64,000 nucleotides of DNA from an uncultured Phascolarctobacterium sp. (lineage in GTDB: Bacteria; Bacillota; Negativicutes; Acidaminococcales; Acidaminococcaceae), in assembly GCA_949295115.1 (NCBI GenBank), contig CASFJU010000002.1, forward strand, positions 62,001-126,000, given 5' to 3'. The position numbers and the translations under genes were made by a program. Under the pieces are notes generated by a model that was given only the letters and a program-made list of their open reading frames with translations, searched no databases and was not told the origin of the DNA. How positions within the stretch are numbered: position 1 is the stretch's first letter; every line of letters starts with the position of its first letter. Shown here piece after piece: positions 44,634-52,769 of this stretch.

Positions 44634-45113
44634 TCACCAATGGTATTTTTCCCCACGGCTTATTTTAAATGCACGATAGATTTGTTCAACTAATAAAAGC
44701 CGTATCATCTGGTGCGTAAAGGTCAGTTTGGAAAAGCTCCAGCGCATATCGGCACGCTTACGCAAAGCGTCGGTGTAGCCAAATGCGCCGCCGATAACAA
44801 AAGCGATATGGCTTTTGCCTGCCAGCGCCCACTCGTCAAATAAATCCGCCAGCTGGGGTGAAGTTACTTCCCTGCCCTGCAAGTCCAGCAGCACCACATG
44901 CGCGTTTTGCGGTATCGCGTTCAGCAAACGCTCCGTTTCCTTCGCCAGCACCTGCTCTTTTTCGGCAGGCGAAGGATTGTCCGGCATTTTTTCTTCGCCG
45001 ATGGCGATGGTTTCCAGCTTGCAGTACGGCGTCAGGCGCTTGGTAAATTCGGCAATGCCTTCGGTCAGGTATTTTTCCTTAATCTTGCCGACGCAGACGA
45101 TGCTGATTTTCAT
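44634..45113 (-). CDS. rlmH: 23S rRNA pseudouridine-1915 N3-methyltransferase
   Basis: SPOUT methyltransferase (159 aa) that methylates pseudouridine 1915 in helix 69 of 23S rRNA on the assembled 70S ribosome. Motifs are VVLLDLQGREVTSPQLADL, the trefoil-knot FVIGGAFGYTDALRKRAD, and the C-terminal TFTHQMIRLLLVEQIYRAFKI, ending in KYHW. It lies 1 base after the HtrA gene, and the yycJ-htrA-rlmH order is common in Firmicutes. Confidence 0.96.
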   Translation of the reverse strand: MKISIVCVGKIKEKYLTEGIAEFTKRLTPYCKLETIAIGEEKMPDNPSPAEKEQVLAKETERLLNAIPQNAHVVLLDLQGREVTSPQLADLFDEWALAGKSHIAFVIGGAFGYTDALRKRADMRWSFSKLTFTHQMIRLLLVEQIYRAFKISRGEKYHW

Positions 45114-45114
45114 C

Positions 45115-46212
45115 TCAGTTCTCCTGCGGCATTTCCTGCAAAGTTACCTGCAAGCTGCGTTCAATGCCTGCGCGCAGCACCACAATCGTCACCACGTCGC
45201 CGACTTTCTTCTCAGCCAGTTTTGCACGCAGTTCGGGCACAGTTTCAACCTTCGCGCCGTCAAACGTCAGGATAATATCTCCGGGGCGCATGCCTGCGTT
45301 ATAAACAGGGCCGTTGGTAACAATTTTCATTACAAAAATGCCGCCGTGCAAATCAAGGTCAAAGCCATAGCGCGCGCTGATGTCCTTATCAATCAGGCTT
45401 GCGCCGATGTACGGGCGGGCAATGCGACCGTGGTTGGCAAGCTCGTCCAGAATAGGTTTGGCAGAGTTGACCGGAATGGCAAAACCAATGCCTTCAACGC
45501 CGCTGACAGCAACTTTTGCAGAGTTAATACCCACAACTTCGCCGTCCGCATTGACGAGCGCGCCGCCGGAGTTACCGGGGTTAATCGCCGCGTCGGTCTG
45601 AATCAGCGTAAATTTGCGGTCGCCCAGCTCGATGGAACGGTTCAGCGCACTGATAACGCCTACCGTCACGCTGCCGCGGAACTCAAGTCCCAGCGGGTTG
45701 CCGATGGCAATGGCAGGCTCGCCTACCTGCAAAGTAGAAGAATCGCCAAACTCAGCAACCGGCAAATCGCCGTCCACATCAATTTTTACAACAGCCAGGT
45801 CGGTCGCCGCATCAGCGCCAAGCACCTTGCCTTTAACGCTGCGCCCGTCCGTCAGGCTTACAATAATTTCTTGTGCGCCCTCAACAACATGGTTGTTGGT
45901 GGCAATCAGGCCGCTCTTGTCGTAAATAACGCCGCTGCCCGTGCCACGCTCCGTCAGCTGCACGCGGTTAAAAAAGTCGCGAACATAAGCCTTGTTGGTA
46001 ATACCGACAACGGCCGGGCCAACTTTTTGCGCCGCCACCACTACCGGCGTGTTGCGCGCGTCGGAAAGCCTTACTTCCTGCTTCGCAGCGGGCGCCGCTT
46101 CTTTTTGTTTTTCGGCGGTATTGCCAACGCCGCAGCCGCCCAAAAGTACTGCGGTGCTTAAAATACCGCACATAACCAAATTAAGTGATTTTTTTAATAT
46201 CGTCTTTTGCAT
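45115..46212 (-). CDS. htrA: HtrA/DegP-type serine protease, probable lipoprotein
   Basis: Envelope quality-control protease of 365 aa. The N-terminus has a signal sequence with lipobox LLGGC near residue 23, so it is anchored as a lipoprotein, whereas most Firmicute HtrA proteins have a membrane helix. The trypsin-like triad is His in ATNNHVV, Asp in ATDLAVVKID and Ser in INPGNSGGALV. One PDZ domain follows (about 270-355, PYIGASL and NAGMRPGDIILTFDG). ATG 46210-46212 follows GAGGGG; the longer frame is rejected. Confidence 0.92.
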   Translation of the reverse strand: MQKTILKKSLNLVMCGILSTAVLLGGCGVGNTAEKQKEAAPAAKQEVRLSDARNTPVVVAAQKVGPAVVGITNKAYVRDFFNRVQLTERGTGSGVIYDKSGLIATNNHVVEGAQEIIVSLTDGRSVKGKVLGADAATDLAVVKIDVDGDLPVAEFGDSSTLQVGEPAIAIGNPLGLEFRGSVTVGVISALNRSIELGDRKFTLIQTDAAINPGNSGGALVNADGEVVGINSAKVAVSGVEGIGFAIPVNSAKPILDELANHGRIARPYIGASLIDKDISARYGFDLDLHGGIFVMKIVTNGPVYNAGMRPGDIILTFDGAKVETVPELRAKLAEKKVGDVVTIVVLRAGIERSLQVTLQEMPQEN

Positions 46213-46223
46213 TTTTACACCCC

Positions 46224-47000
46224 TCAAAAATTTTTTACTATATTGTCCTGCGAAGTCACATAAATCTGCGTATCTTCGCCCAATTCCTTCGCGTCCAGAA
46301 TGCTGCGCACAGTTTTCAGCGCCAGCTGCGGCGTGTTGTTCTCCTGGCTTAAATGCGCCAAAAAAACCTCGCCCGGCAAACGCTCCATCTGCGAAAGCAG
46401 CCACCCGGCAGCATTGTTGGATAAATGCCCGCGCGTGCCCAGAATGCGCTGCTTTAACGCGTAAGGGTACGTGCCTTTTTTAAGCATTTCTTCGTCGTGG
46501 TTGGCTTCCAGCACCAAAGTGTCCGCGCCCACCACGTTTTCCTTAATTTCTTCCGTAATAAAGCCCACGTCCGTCAGGTACACACAGCGCGCACCGGCGC
46601 AGGTAAACACGTAGCCAACGGTGCTTGCGGCGTCGTGCGGCACGGCAAAGCTTGTAATTTTCAGCCCGTCCGTTTCCAGCAACTTCGGCATTAAACGGCA
46701 GCTTGTGCGCTCCAGCTCTCCCCTTTGGGGGATATAACGCCACGTCGCCTCGTTGGCAAACACCGGCAAATGATAGTTGCGGCTGAACACCGGCAGCCCG
46801 TTAACGTGGTCGCGGTGCTCGTGCGTTAAAAGCACGGCGTCCAGATCCTCCGGCTGCAAGCCTACATCGCGCAGGCGCTGCACAAGCTGGCGGCAGCTGA
46901 TACCGGCGTCAATCAAAATATTTTTGCCGCCCGCGCTGATAACGGTGGCGTTGCCCTTACTGCCGCTGGCCAGAACGGAGATTTTAAACTCGCCCGTCAT
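46224..47000 (-). CDS. yycJ: Metallo-beta-lactamase-fold hydrolase (YycJ/WalJ family)
   Basis: Protein of 258 aa with the metal motif LLTHEHRDHVNGL, an earlier SGSKGNATVI and a later LSNNAAGW. YycJ proteins are exonuclease-like and are linked to DNA repair coordination and cell wall signalling; they normally lie downstream of walRK, which are not in this window. It overlaps deoC by 4 bases (ATGA) and precedes htrA. Confidence 0.9.
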   Translation of the reverse strand: MTGEFKISVLASGSKGNATVISAGGKNILIDAGISCRQLVQRLRDVGLQPEDLDAVLLTHEHRDHVNGLPVFSRNYHLPVFANEATWRYIPQRGELERTSCRLMPKLLETDGLKITSFAVPHDAASTVGYVFTCAGARCVYLTDVGFITEEIKENVVGADTLVLEANHDEEMLKKGTYPYALKQRILGTRGHLSNNAAGWLLSQMERLPGEVFLAHLSQENNTPQLALKTVRSILDAKELGEDTQIYVTSQDNIVKNF

Positions 47001-47647
47001 GCTTCACCTGCGGCAATGGCTGCACCGGCGCTGGTACCGATGCGGTCGGCGCCTGCCTCAACCATCGCGCGTGCGGTTGCAGCATCGCGGATACCGCCGG
47101 CAGCCTTAACCTTCAGGCCGTACTTATCGGCTTCCTCGCGCAGCAGCTTAACATCTTCAACAGTTGCGCCGCCCTTACCAAAACCGGTGGCAGTTTTAAC
47201 AAACTTCGCGCCGCCGTCGGAGATAATGCGGCAGGCCGTGCGCTTTTCACGCGGAGTTAAATAAGCGGCTTCAATAATAACCTTTACCGGGCAGGGCGCA
47301 GCGGCCTCAACCACGCGGCGGATGTCTTCCGTCACAGCGGCGTAGTCGCCCGTTTTAAAGGCGGATACATTCATAACCATATCAATTTCATCGGCGTGTT
47401 CCTCCATCGCCGTTTTGGCTTCCAGCGCCTTAACGCAGCTGAACGTCGCGCCCAGCGGAAAGCCGACCACCGTAACAACCTTTACATCGCTGCCCTGCAG
47501 CAAATGTTTTGCCAGCGGCACATAGCACGGGTTAACGCACACGGCGTACAGCTTGTGCTCCATAGCTTCGTTGCAAAGCTGCATAATGTCTTTCACGGTT
47601 GCTTCCGGTTTTAATAATGTATGTTCAATAATACGGGCAAGTTCCAT
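46997..47647 (-). CDS. deoC: Deoxyribose-phosphate aldolase
   Basis: TIM-barrel aldolase (216 aa) splitting deoxyribose-5-P into acetaldehyde and glyceraldehyde-3-P. It begins with IEHTLLKPEAT, carries the GFPLGA motif, the first lysine region VKVIIEAAYL and the Schiff-base lysine in FVKTATGFGKGGATVEDV, and LKVKAAGGIRD. ATG 47645-47647 follows GGGAGG. Its place ahead of yycJ-htrA-rlmH is likely chance operon structure. Confidence 0.96.
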   Translation of the reverse strand: MELARIIEHTLLKPEATVKDIMQLCNEAMEHKLYAVCVNPCYVPLAKHLLQGSDVKVVTVVGFPLGATFSCVKALEAKTAMEEHADEIDMVMNVSAFKTGDYAAVTEDIRRVVEAAAPCPVKVIIEAAYLTPREKRTACRIISDGGAKFVKTATGFGKGGATVEDVKLLREEADKYGLKVKAAGGIRDAATARAMVEAGADRIGTSAGAAIAAGEA

Positions 47648-47682
47648 GGTACTTCCTCCCAATTTTAAATCTGTACTCTATC

Positions 47683-47691
47683 ATTATAGCA
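47683..47691 (-). promoter_or_regulatory. Extended -10 promoter of deoC operon
   Basis: On the minus strand TGC-TATAAT is an extended -10 element; no good -35 box is present. It lies about 36 bases before deoC. Confidence 0.55.
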
Positions 47692-47756
47692 AATGTTAAG
47701 CGTTCAGGGTTGATAAAAAAGTAAATTTTTATAAAACTTTATAAGGCAGCGCTGCC

Positions 47757-47788
47757 GTAAAAAAACAAACGGGACCCCAAAGGGTCCC
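47757..47788 (-). terminator. Terminator of perR
   Basis: Stem GGGACCC/GGGTCCC with CAAA loop at 47771-47788, followed on the minus strand by GTTTGTTTTTTT, 13 bases after the perR stop. Confidence 0.88.
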
Positions 47789-47801
47789 CTGCGTTAAACG
47801 C

Positions 47802-48227
47802 TCAGTGTTTTTTGCGGCAGTCTTCGCAGATACCGTAAAAATAAAACTGATGCCCGCTCAATTTGTAGCCGCTTTGTTTTTCGGCCTGCGCCATAATACC
47901 GCTGTCGTCAACATTGAACAAATCTTCAACCTTGCCGCAGCAGGTGCACTGCACATGATGGTGCTCGCTGATATCCGCATCATAACGGAAGCTGTCCTCA
48001 CCGGTATTAAGAATCTGGATAACATGCAGCCTGTTCAAAATCTCTACGGTTTTATATACGGTAGCAAAACTCATAGAAGGATATTTGGGGCGCAGCGTTT
48101 TGTACAGCATCTCGGCGCTGGGATGTTCATGCGTAGCGGCAAGGGTTTCGTACACAGCAAGGCGCTGCGGCGTAACCTTAAAGCCGTTCTCGCGCAGGAT
48201 GGCGGTCAGTTCGCTGTTGGTTAACAT
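47802..48227 (-). CDS. perR: Peroxide-responsive Fur-family repressor PerR
   Basis: Fur-family repressor of 141 aa. The winged helix has FKVTPQRLAVYETLA and PSMSFATVYKTVEIL. Metal ligands fall in the PerR register two residues before B. subtilis numbering: His35, Asp83, His89, His91 and Asp102. The structural zinc pairs are CTCC (94-97) and CEDC near the C-terminus. Asp83 in this place marks PerR rather than Fur or Zur. Start follows AAGGAGG. A PerR-box-like sequence covers its promoter, so it probably regulates itself and peroxide defence. Confidence 0.88.
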   Translation of the reverse strand: MLTNSELTAILRENGFKVTPQRLAVYETLAATHEHPSAEMLYKTLRPKYPSMSFATVYKTVEILNRLHVIQILNTGEDSFRYDADISEHHHVQCTCCGKVEDLFNVDDSGIMAQAEKQSGYKLSGHQFYFYGICEDCRKKH

Positions 48228-48282
48228 AAGCTCCTCCTTCCGGTATTACCTCACGGCAATACGCGCTTTACAAGCTATTTTT

Positions 48283-48319
48283 TCAAAATAATTATATAAA
48301 ATCGCCTATTCTTTGTCAA
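48283..48319 (-). promoter_or_regulatory. perR promoter overlapped by a PerR-box-like sequence
   Basis: On the minus strand TTGACA (48314-48319), 17 bases, TATAAT (48291-48296), both perfect. The 15 bases 48283-48297 match 11 of 14 fixed positions of the PerR box TTATAATNATTATAA and cover the -10 box. Confidence 0.78.
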
Positions 48320-48341
48320 TATTTATTATCCGTTGACAAAG
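48311..48341. promoter_or_regulatory. Inverted repeat upstream of and overlapping the perR -35 box
   Basis: CTTTGTCAA (48311-48319) and TTGACAAAG (48333-48341) are perfect 9-bp inverted copies separated by 13 bases, centred upstream of the -35 box. The second arm also gives a plus-strand TTGACA. It could be an operator for another regulator. Confidence 0.5.
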
Positions 48342-48380
48342 ATATTTCACATTATGTTGTTTCCGCTTACGCGGATGAAA

Positions 48381-48420
48381 AATAACCGGTCTTGCGTTTA
48401 GTAAGGCCGGTTATTTTTTT
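48381..48420 (+). terminator. Orphan terminator facing right, upstream of perR
   Basis: Stem AATAACCGG/CCGGTTATT with partial inner pairs and a run of seven T on the plus strand. No plus-strand gene precedes it. It may end a short untranslated transcript started at the plus-strand TTGACA at 48333, or protect perR from read-in. Confidence 0.6.
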
Positions 48421-48440
48421 TCTTCTTTTTATTTTTGTTA

Positions 48441-49055
48441 ACGTCTTTGCAGTTAGTGTATTATTTCTAATTTTTTTATTTTCTCACTCATCCTACTTCT
48501 TTATAACTAAAGAAGTAGCAAGAAAGTTCCGCGGCTAGGCGGATTTCTTAACGCAAGCATGTTTGTCTAAAAACGGCAAAAATTGGCGGAACTCGCTGCG
48601 CTCAAACACCTGATTTTTGCCGTTTTTCTTAGAAAATCTTGCTAAAATCCGATGCCGCGTGTTGCCGAGCGTCGAACTTCATAACTTCTTTTTGATTGGT
48701 CAGCGCACATCATATGATAGCAGGCTGCTGAAAAGTTCGGTAACATTGCTGCCAAAATAAAAACGTAGCCAAAGTACGAATTTGGGCGGAGCCGCGACTT
48801 TCAAAAAATAGGCGAAACTTTCACTAAATAGGCACTTGCAGCTTTTGCCGGAGGATGTCTGAGCGAAGCGAGTTTCCGTAGGCGCTGCAAGTGGCAAACT
48901 TCTTTGATTCTGAGCCGTTAAGTTTTTTCTTCTTTGATTCTGAGCCGTTAAGTTTTTTGAGGAGCGAAGGCTTTTTGGTTACTTTTTAGCCTATAAAAAG
49001 TAACATGAATGAGTGATTAAGAAAATTAAAAGCAATATAGTAAATACAAAGACGT
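48441..49055. mobile_element. Non-coding inverted-repeat element, copy III
   Basis: A 615-bp gene-free stretch. Ends share ACGTCTTTG/CAAAGACGT perfectly (48441-48449 and 49047-49055) and continue as imperfect inverted repeats. Hairpin 1 has a stem unlike copies I and II (AAAAACGGCAAAAAT/ATTTTTGCCGTTTTT, 48569-48583 with 48613-48627), with the tip motif inverted (GGAACTCGCTGCGCTC). Hairpin 2 (48833-48842 with 48884-48893) equals copy I. The middle block, about 48640-48820, is near-identical to copy I. No protein is encoded. Confidence 0.78.
48901..48960. repeat. Tandem duplication of a 30-bp unit inside element copy III
   Basis: Two adjacent copies of a 30-bp unit beginning TCTTTGATTCTGAGCC and ending in AGTTTTTT plus two bases. 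Confidence 0.85.
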
Positions 49056-49083
49056 AATCGAAATTTAAAGAAAAAATAAAAAA

Positions 49084-49105
49084 TGCTCCACTAAAAAGCG
49101 GAGCA
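49084..49105 (-). terminator. Terminator of the lysO operon
   Basis: Stem TGCTCC/GGAGCA with a 10-nt loop followed by TTTTTTATTTTTTC on the minus strand, just after the second lysO gene. Confidence 0.85.
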
Positions 49106-49109
49106 GTTT

Positions 49110-49712
49110 TTATTTTAAACTTAACAGCCACGATAACAGCACCGGCACTATCAGCGTCAGCACCAAGCCGTTGATGAAGGAATACATCCCCACATGCAGA
49201 TTGGTATATTTTATTACTACCGGCAGGCCGCTGTCCATAGTCGCCGCGCCGCTTGGCGCAAGTGCCAGCAGTTTATGCACGCGCACTAAAAGCGGTATTA
49301 AAAAGAACGCCGAAAGTTCACGCAGCATATTTGCCAAAAAGGATACCGTACCAATTTCCGTACTGTACATGGCACTGATAACTACGGATGAAAAGCTGTA
49401 CCAGCCAAAACCGCTGCCCACCAGCACCGCATCATAAAGGCTTAACCCAACCGCCATGCCGATAAGCGCCGCACCGATAACGCTGCCCACAGCCACCGCT
49501 GCCGGTATGCTAAGCGCCAGCACCGCGCTGTGCAGATTGCATACGCGCTTTAAAATATCTCTGTTGCTGCCGATTTCGATACCCGCGATAAACACCATAA
49601 TGTCCAGCGCCGTCATCAAAATAAAATCCAGCGTGTCCTTATCGCCCACATCCAAAAACATATAGCCTGCCGCCATGCCGCAAAACAATGCCACGGTAAT
49701 CGTCAGAATCAT
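49110..49712 (-). CDS. lysO: LysO-type lysine exporter, C-terminal half
   Basis: Membrane protein of 200 aa with about six helices, matching the second half of E. coli LysO (YbjE): DIMVFIAGIEIGSN, the GSGFGWYSFSSVVISAMYS motif and ELSAFFLIPLL are typical. In E. coli both halves are one polypeptide of about 300 aa; here they are two genes. It would export L-lysine or toxic analogues. It overlaps the first half by 4 bases (ATGA). Confidence 0.85.
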   Translation of the reverse strand: MILTITVALFCGMAAGYMFLDVGDKDTLDFILMTALDIMVFIAGIEIGSNRDILKRVCNLHSAVLALSIPAAVAVGSVIGAALIGMAVGLSLYDAVLVGSGFGWYSFSSVVISAMYSTEIGTVSFLANMLRELSAFFLIPLLVRVHKLLALAPSGAATMDSGLPVVIKYTNLHVGMYSFINGLVLTLIVPVLLSWLLSLK

Positions 49713-50011
49713 CCGGCGTCACCGTCCTCTGCTTCAACATCCGCCGGGCGGGCGATAAATTTAGTTACCAAAAACACCAGCGCCACGCTGCCGCACACAG
49801 CGCCAAAAGCAACTGCCCCTGCCTGCAAACCCAGCGTGCCCAGCTTTGCCAGAAGCGCATCGTCGCAGCCGATTTTTGCGCCGAGGCAGAACAGCATGGT
49901 GCACAAGCACACTGTAGAAAATTTATTTAAACCGGCTTTTATTTTGTAACTTAACAAATTAAGCAGCCCAATGGCGATGCCCAGAACAATCGCCAGCAGA
50001 ATCTCCTGCAT
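49709..50011 (-). CDS. LysO-type lysine exporter, N-terminal half
   Basis: Membrane protein of 100 aa with three helices, matching the first part of LysO (DUF340): LLAIVLGIAIGLL, FSTVCLCTMLFCLGAKIG, and a final helix plus acidic tail. ATG 50009-50011 follows GGAGGGG. It must assemble with the next gene product to form a transporter. No lysine riboswitch is visible in the short leader. Confidence 0.8.
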   Translation of the reverse strand: MQEILLAIVLGIAIGLLNLLSYKIKAGLNKFSTVCLCTMLFCLGAKIGCDDALLAKLGTLGLQAGAVAFGAVCGSVALVFLVTKFIARPADVEAEDGDAG

Positions 50012-50060
50012 AAGTCCCCTCCAAAACAAAAGGCATGCGGCGTGCATGCCTTAATTTTTG

Positions 50061-51686
50061 TTATTCCAATGTAATAATCAGCGGGTACAGCGGCTGCGCG
50101 CCGTTAAGCACCTGCACTTCCGCCCCGGGGCAGATTTTTTCAAGCTCTGCCGCCGCATTGTTGGCTTCTTCTTCGGTAATTTCGCTGCCGTAGTACAGGG
50201 TTAAAAGCTCCCAATCCGTACCGGCCTGATGCACCGCATCCACCGCCGCCGCATTTAAGCTGCCGCCGGTGCAGACGATTTTGTTTTCCAACAGCCCGAT
50301 GTATTCGCCCTTAATGATGGGCATACCGTTTACAACGCTATCGCGCACCGCCGTGCTTACCGCCGCACAATGCGCCTGCTGCATGGCTTCCGTCATCGCT
50401 TCCACGTTGGCTTCCATATCGGCCTGCGTGTCAAACGCCAAAATCGCGGCAATGCCCTGCGCCAGGTTCACTGTCGGCACATAAGCCACTTTATCCGCGC
50501 CAAGCAGTTTTTGCGCCTGCTGCGCCGCCAGCACAATGTTTTTGTTGTTCGGCAAAATAATGTATTTGCTGTACGCGCCGTTTTCAATAGCGGTTACAAA
50601 ATCTTCCACAGGCGGGTTCATGCTCTGCCCGCCGCTGATAATATCCGTTACGCCCTGCGCCAGCATAATTTCGGCAATACCGCTGCCAGCCGCCACGCTT
50701 ACAAGGCCGACGCCTTCTTTTTTAGGCTGCTGCGCAACTGCCGCCGCGCTGAACACACGGTGTTCGTGCTGCTCCGCCATGTTGTCGATTTTTATATCGT
50801 GCAGCGTGCCCCAGCTTAAACCGTGCTGCAACACCGTGCCCGGGTTGGCGGTATGCACATGCACCTTAACAATGTCGTCCATCACCGCCACAATCAGCGA
50901 ATTACCCAAAGGCAACAGCGCCGCGCGCACCGTTTTTTCATCAACGCTGGCGTTTTTAACAATAAATTCCGTGCAGTACGGGTTGGTTAAATCAACTTCT
51001 TCCGCAGGCAATTCCGCCGCTTTCGCGGATGCCGTGCTTACTTCGCCGACGGGTTCTGCCTTGCCCAGAAGGCCGTTTAAGCAGCCCTGCAAAAAGACAA
51101 TCAAGCCCTGGCCGCCCGCGTCAACCACGCCCGCAGCCTTCAGCGCAGGCAAAAGCTCCGGCGTGCGTGCCAGTTCCCTTTTGCCGCCGTCGATAGCTTC
51201 CGTTAAAATTTCCACAAAATCTTCGCCGCGGCGCACCGCATGGTAAGCCGCCTTGGCAATACCGCGTGCCACCGTCAAAATAGTGCCTTCAACAGGTTTT
51301 GCCACGCTGCGGTAAGCATACAAAATGCCAAACTGAAACGCCTTGCCCAGCTCGTTGCCGGTAACGCGCTCCTTGCCTGCCAGCCCGCGCCCAATGCCAC
51401 GCAAAAGCTGCGAAAGAATTACGCCGCTGTTGCCGCGCGCGCCCATAATAGCGCTTTTGGCAGCCGCCGCGCCAACCGCCGCCGCCGATTCCGTATCCAG
51501 CGGCGTCACCGCGCGGTGCACTGCTTCCATCGTGCGCATCATATTCGTGCCCGTATCGCCGTCCGGCACCGGGAACACGTTTAAATCGTCAATCTGCTTA
51601 TAGCTTTGCGCAAACGCGCCGTAAGCGCCAAGCAGCATATTTTTTATATCGCGGCCGTTAATAACAGCCGTCTGTTTCGCGTCCAT
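50061..51686 (-). CDS. fakA: Fatty acid kinase catalytic subunit (FakA/YloV, DAK2 family)
   Basis: Protein of 541 aa that phosphorylates fatty acids held by FakB. The N-terminal DAK2 (DhaL-like) kinase domain has NVFPVPDGDTGTNM, GARGNSGVILSQLLRG and VVDAGGQGLIVFL (residues about 10-200). The C-terminal half carries the DAK1-like/FakA region with VHVHTANPG. ATG 51684-51686 follows GGGGGT. It lies directly downstream of a fakB gene, so exogenous fatty acids can probably enter phospholipids. Confidence 0.92.
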   Translation of the reverse strand: MDAKQTAVINGRDIKNMLLGAYGAFAQSYKQIDDLNVFPVPDGDTGTNMMRTMEAVHRAVTPLDTESAAAVGAAAAKSAIMGARGNSGVILSQLLRGIGRGLAGKERVTGNELGKAFQFGILYAYRSVAKPVEGTILTVARGIAKAAYHAVRRGEDFVEILTEAIDGGKRELARTPELLPALKAAGVVDAGGQGLIVFLQGCLNGLLGKAEPVGEVSTASAKAAELPAEEVDLTNPYCTEFIVKNASVDEKTVRAALLPLGNSLIVAVMDDIVKVHVHTANPGTVLQHGLSWGTLHDIKIDNMAEQHEHRVFSAAAVAQQPKKEGVGLVSVAAGSGIAEIMLAQGVTDIISGGQSMNPPVEDFVTAIENGAYSKYIILPNNKNIVLAAQQAQKLLGADKVAYVPTVNLAQGIAAILAFDTQADMEANVEAMTEAMQQAHCAAVSTAVRDSVVNGMPIIKGEYIGLLENKIVCTGGSLNAAAVDAVHQAGTDWELLTLYYGSEITEEEANNAAAELEKICPGAEVQVLNGAQPLYPLIITLE

Positions 51687-51766
51687 CACTACCCCCAATC
51701 AGGCATGCGCAAAACTCCATGCCGCTTTGTTTTTTATCAATCCGGCCATGCCGGTAAAACTTAAAT

Positions 51767-52624
51767 TTATGCTTTGGTGCGTATAAAAAGGCCAATACAG
51801 CCCGGCCCCAAATGCGAAGCCAGCACCGTGCCGATGCCCGTCATTAAAACCGGCACACCGGGATAACGCTTCGTCATTTCTTCGTACAGATATTTAGCGT
51901 CGTTTTCCGCTTCTTCGTTGGCAATGCAGATGCGTTCCGGCTCGCCCTTGGCTTCCGCCAGCTCAAGCATCGTGTTCAGCACCTTGCTGCGCGTGCGGCA
52001 TTTGGCCGCCACCAGCAGCTTGCCTTCTTTATCAAGCGTAATTACCGGGCGGATGCCCAGCAGATTGCCCACCAGCGCGCCCACCGCGCCGATACGCCCG
52101 CCTTTTTGCAAATATTCCAGAGTGCTTACGGAAAAGAAAGTTTCCGTCCTGTAAATAGCGTCGTTAATAAAGGCTTCCAGTTCATCCATGCTGTCGCCCG
52201 CGTCAATGTGTTCCAAAACGTCAAGCGCCAATGCGCTGATAGGCGTTGCCGCCGTCCTGCTGTCGAACACGCGAATATCCGCGCCCGGCAGCTCCTGCAT
52301 TACCTGACGCGCCGCCATCTGCGCCGTCTGGCAGGTGCCGCTTAAAACGCCGTCCACAAAAATACCGATAACCTTCCTGCCTTCTTTGGCAAGCTCGTAA
52401 AACAAATCCAGAAAATCGCCCACGGGCGGCTGGGAAGTTTTCGGCAGTTCGCCGCTGTCCTTCACCATTTTAAACATATCTGCCGTCTGTTTTTCACCGT
52501 CGCGCCATTCAATCGCGCCGTGGCGCACAATAAGCGGCAGGATATGGCAGCGTGCGTCATGCGCCAGCGGGGTTTCACCGGCGGAAGCAATGCTGTCAAG
52601 AACTATATGGATGTCATTATTCAA
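51767..52624 (-). CDS. fakB: Fatty-acid-binding DegV-family protein (FakB)
   Basis: DegV-fold protein of 285 aa that binds a fatty acid and presents it to FakA. Motifs are VLDS near the N-terminus, the phosphate-side TSQPPVGDFLDL, LSGTCQTAQMAA, and TLEYLQKGGRIGAVGALVGNLLGIRPVI. The start is a TTG at 52622-52624, 8 bases after GGAGG; an upstream TTG would overlap that site. Some DegV proteins have other ligands, but the fakA neighbour supports this role. Confidence 0.9.
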   Translation of the reverse strand: MNNDIHIVLDSIASAGETPLAHDARCHILPLIVRHGAIEWRDGEKQTADMFKMVKDSGELPKTSQPPVGDFLDLFYELAKEGRKVIGIFVDGVLSGTCQTAQMAARQVMQELPGADIRVFDSRTAATPISALALDVLEHIDAGDSMDELEAFINDAIYRTETFFSVSTLEYLQKGGRIGAVGALVGNLLGIRPVITLDKEGKLLVAAKCRTRSKVLNTMLELAEAKGEPERICIANEEAENDAKYLYEEMTKRYPGVPVLMTGIGTVLASHLGPGCIGLFIRTKA

Positions 52625-52725
52625 AGTGCCATCCTCCAATCTATATTAGTAAACTTTTTCGATAAAGACCGCTCTATCTTATTATTTTACCATATAGCGA
52701 TAATTTTTTCCAGTTAGCAAAACAA

Positions 52726-52756
52726 AAAGACCCCTGCCGGTATGGCAAGGGCCTTT
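52726..52756 (-). terminator. Terminator of the small secreted protein gene
   Basis: Stem AAAGACCCCTGCC/GGCAAGGGCCTTT with a mismatch, then TTTTTG on the minus strand, 13 bases after the stop codon. Confidence 0.82.
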
Positions 52757-52769
52757 GGTTAAGCCTTAA

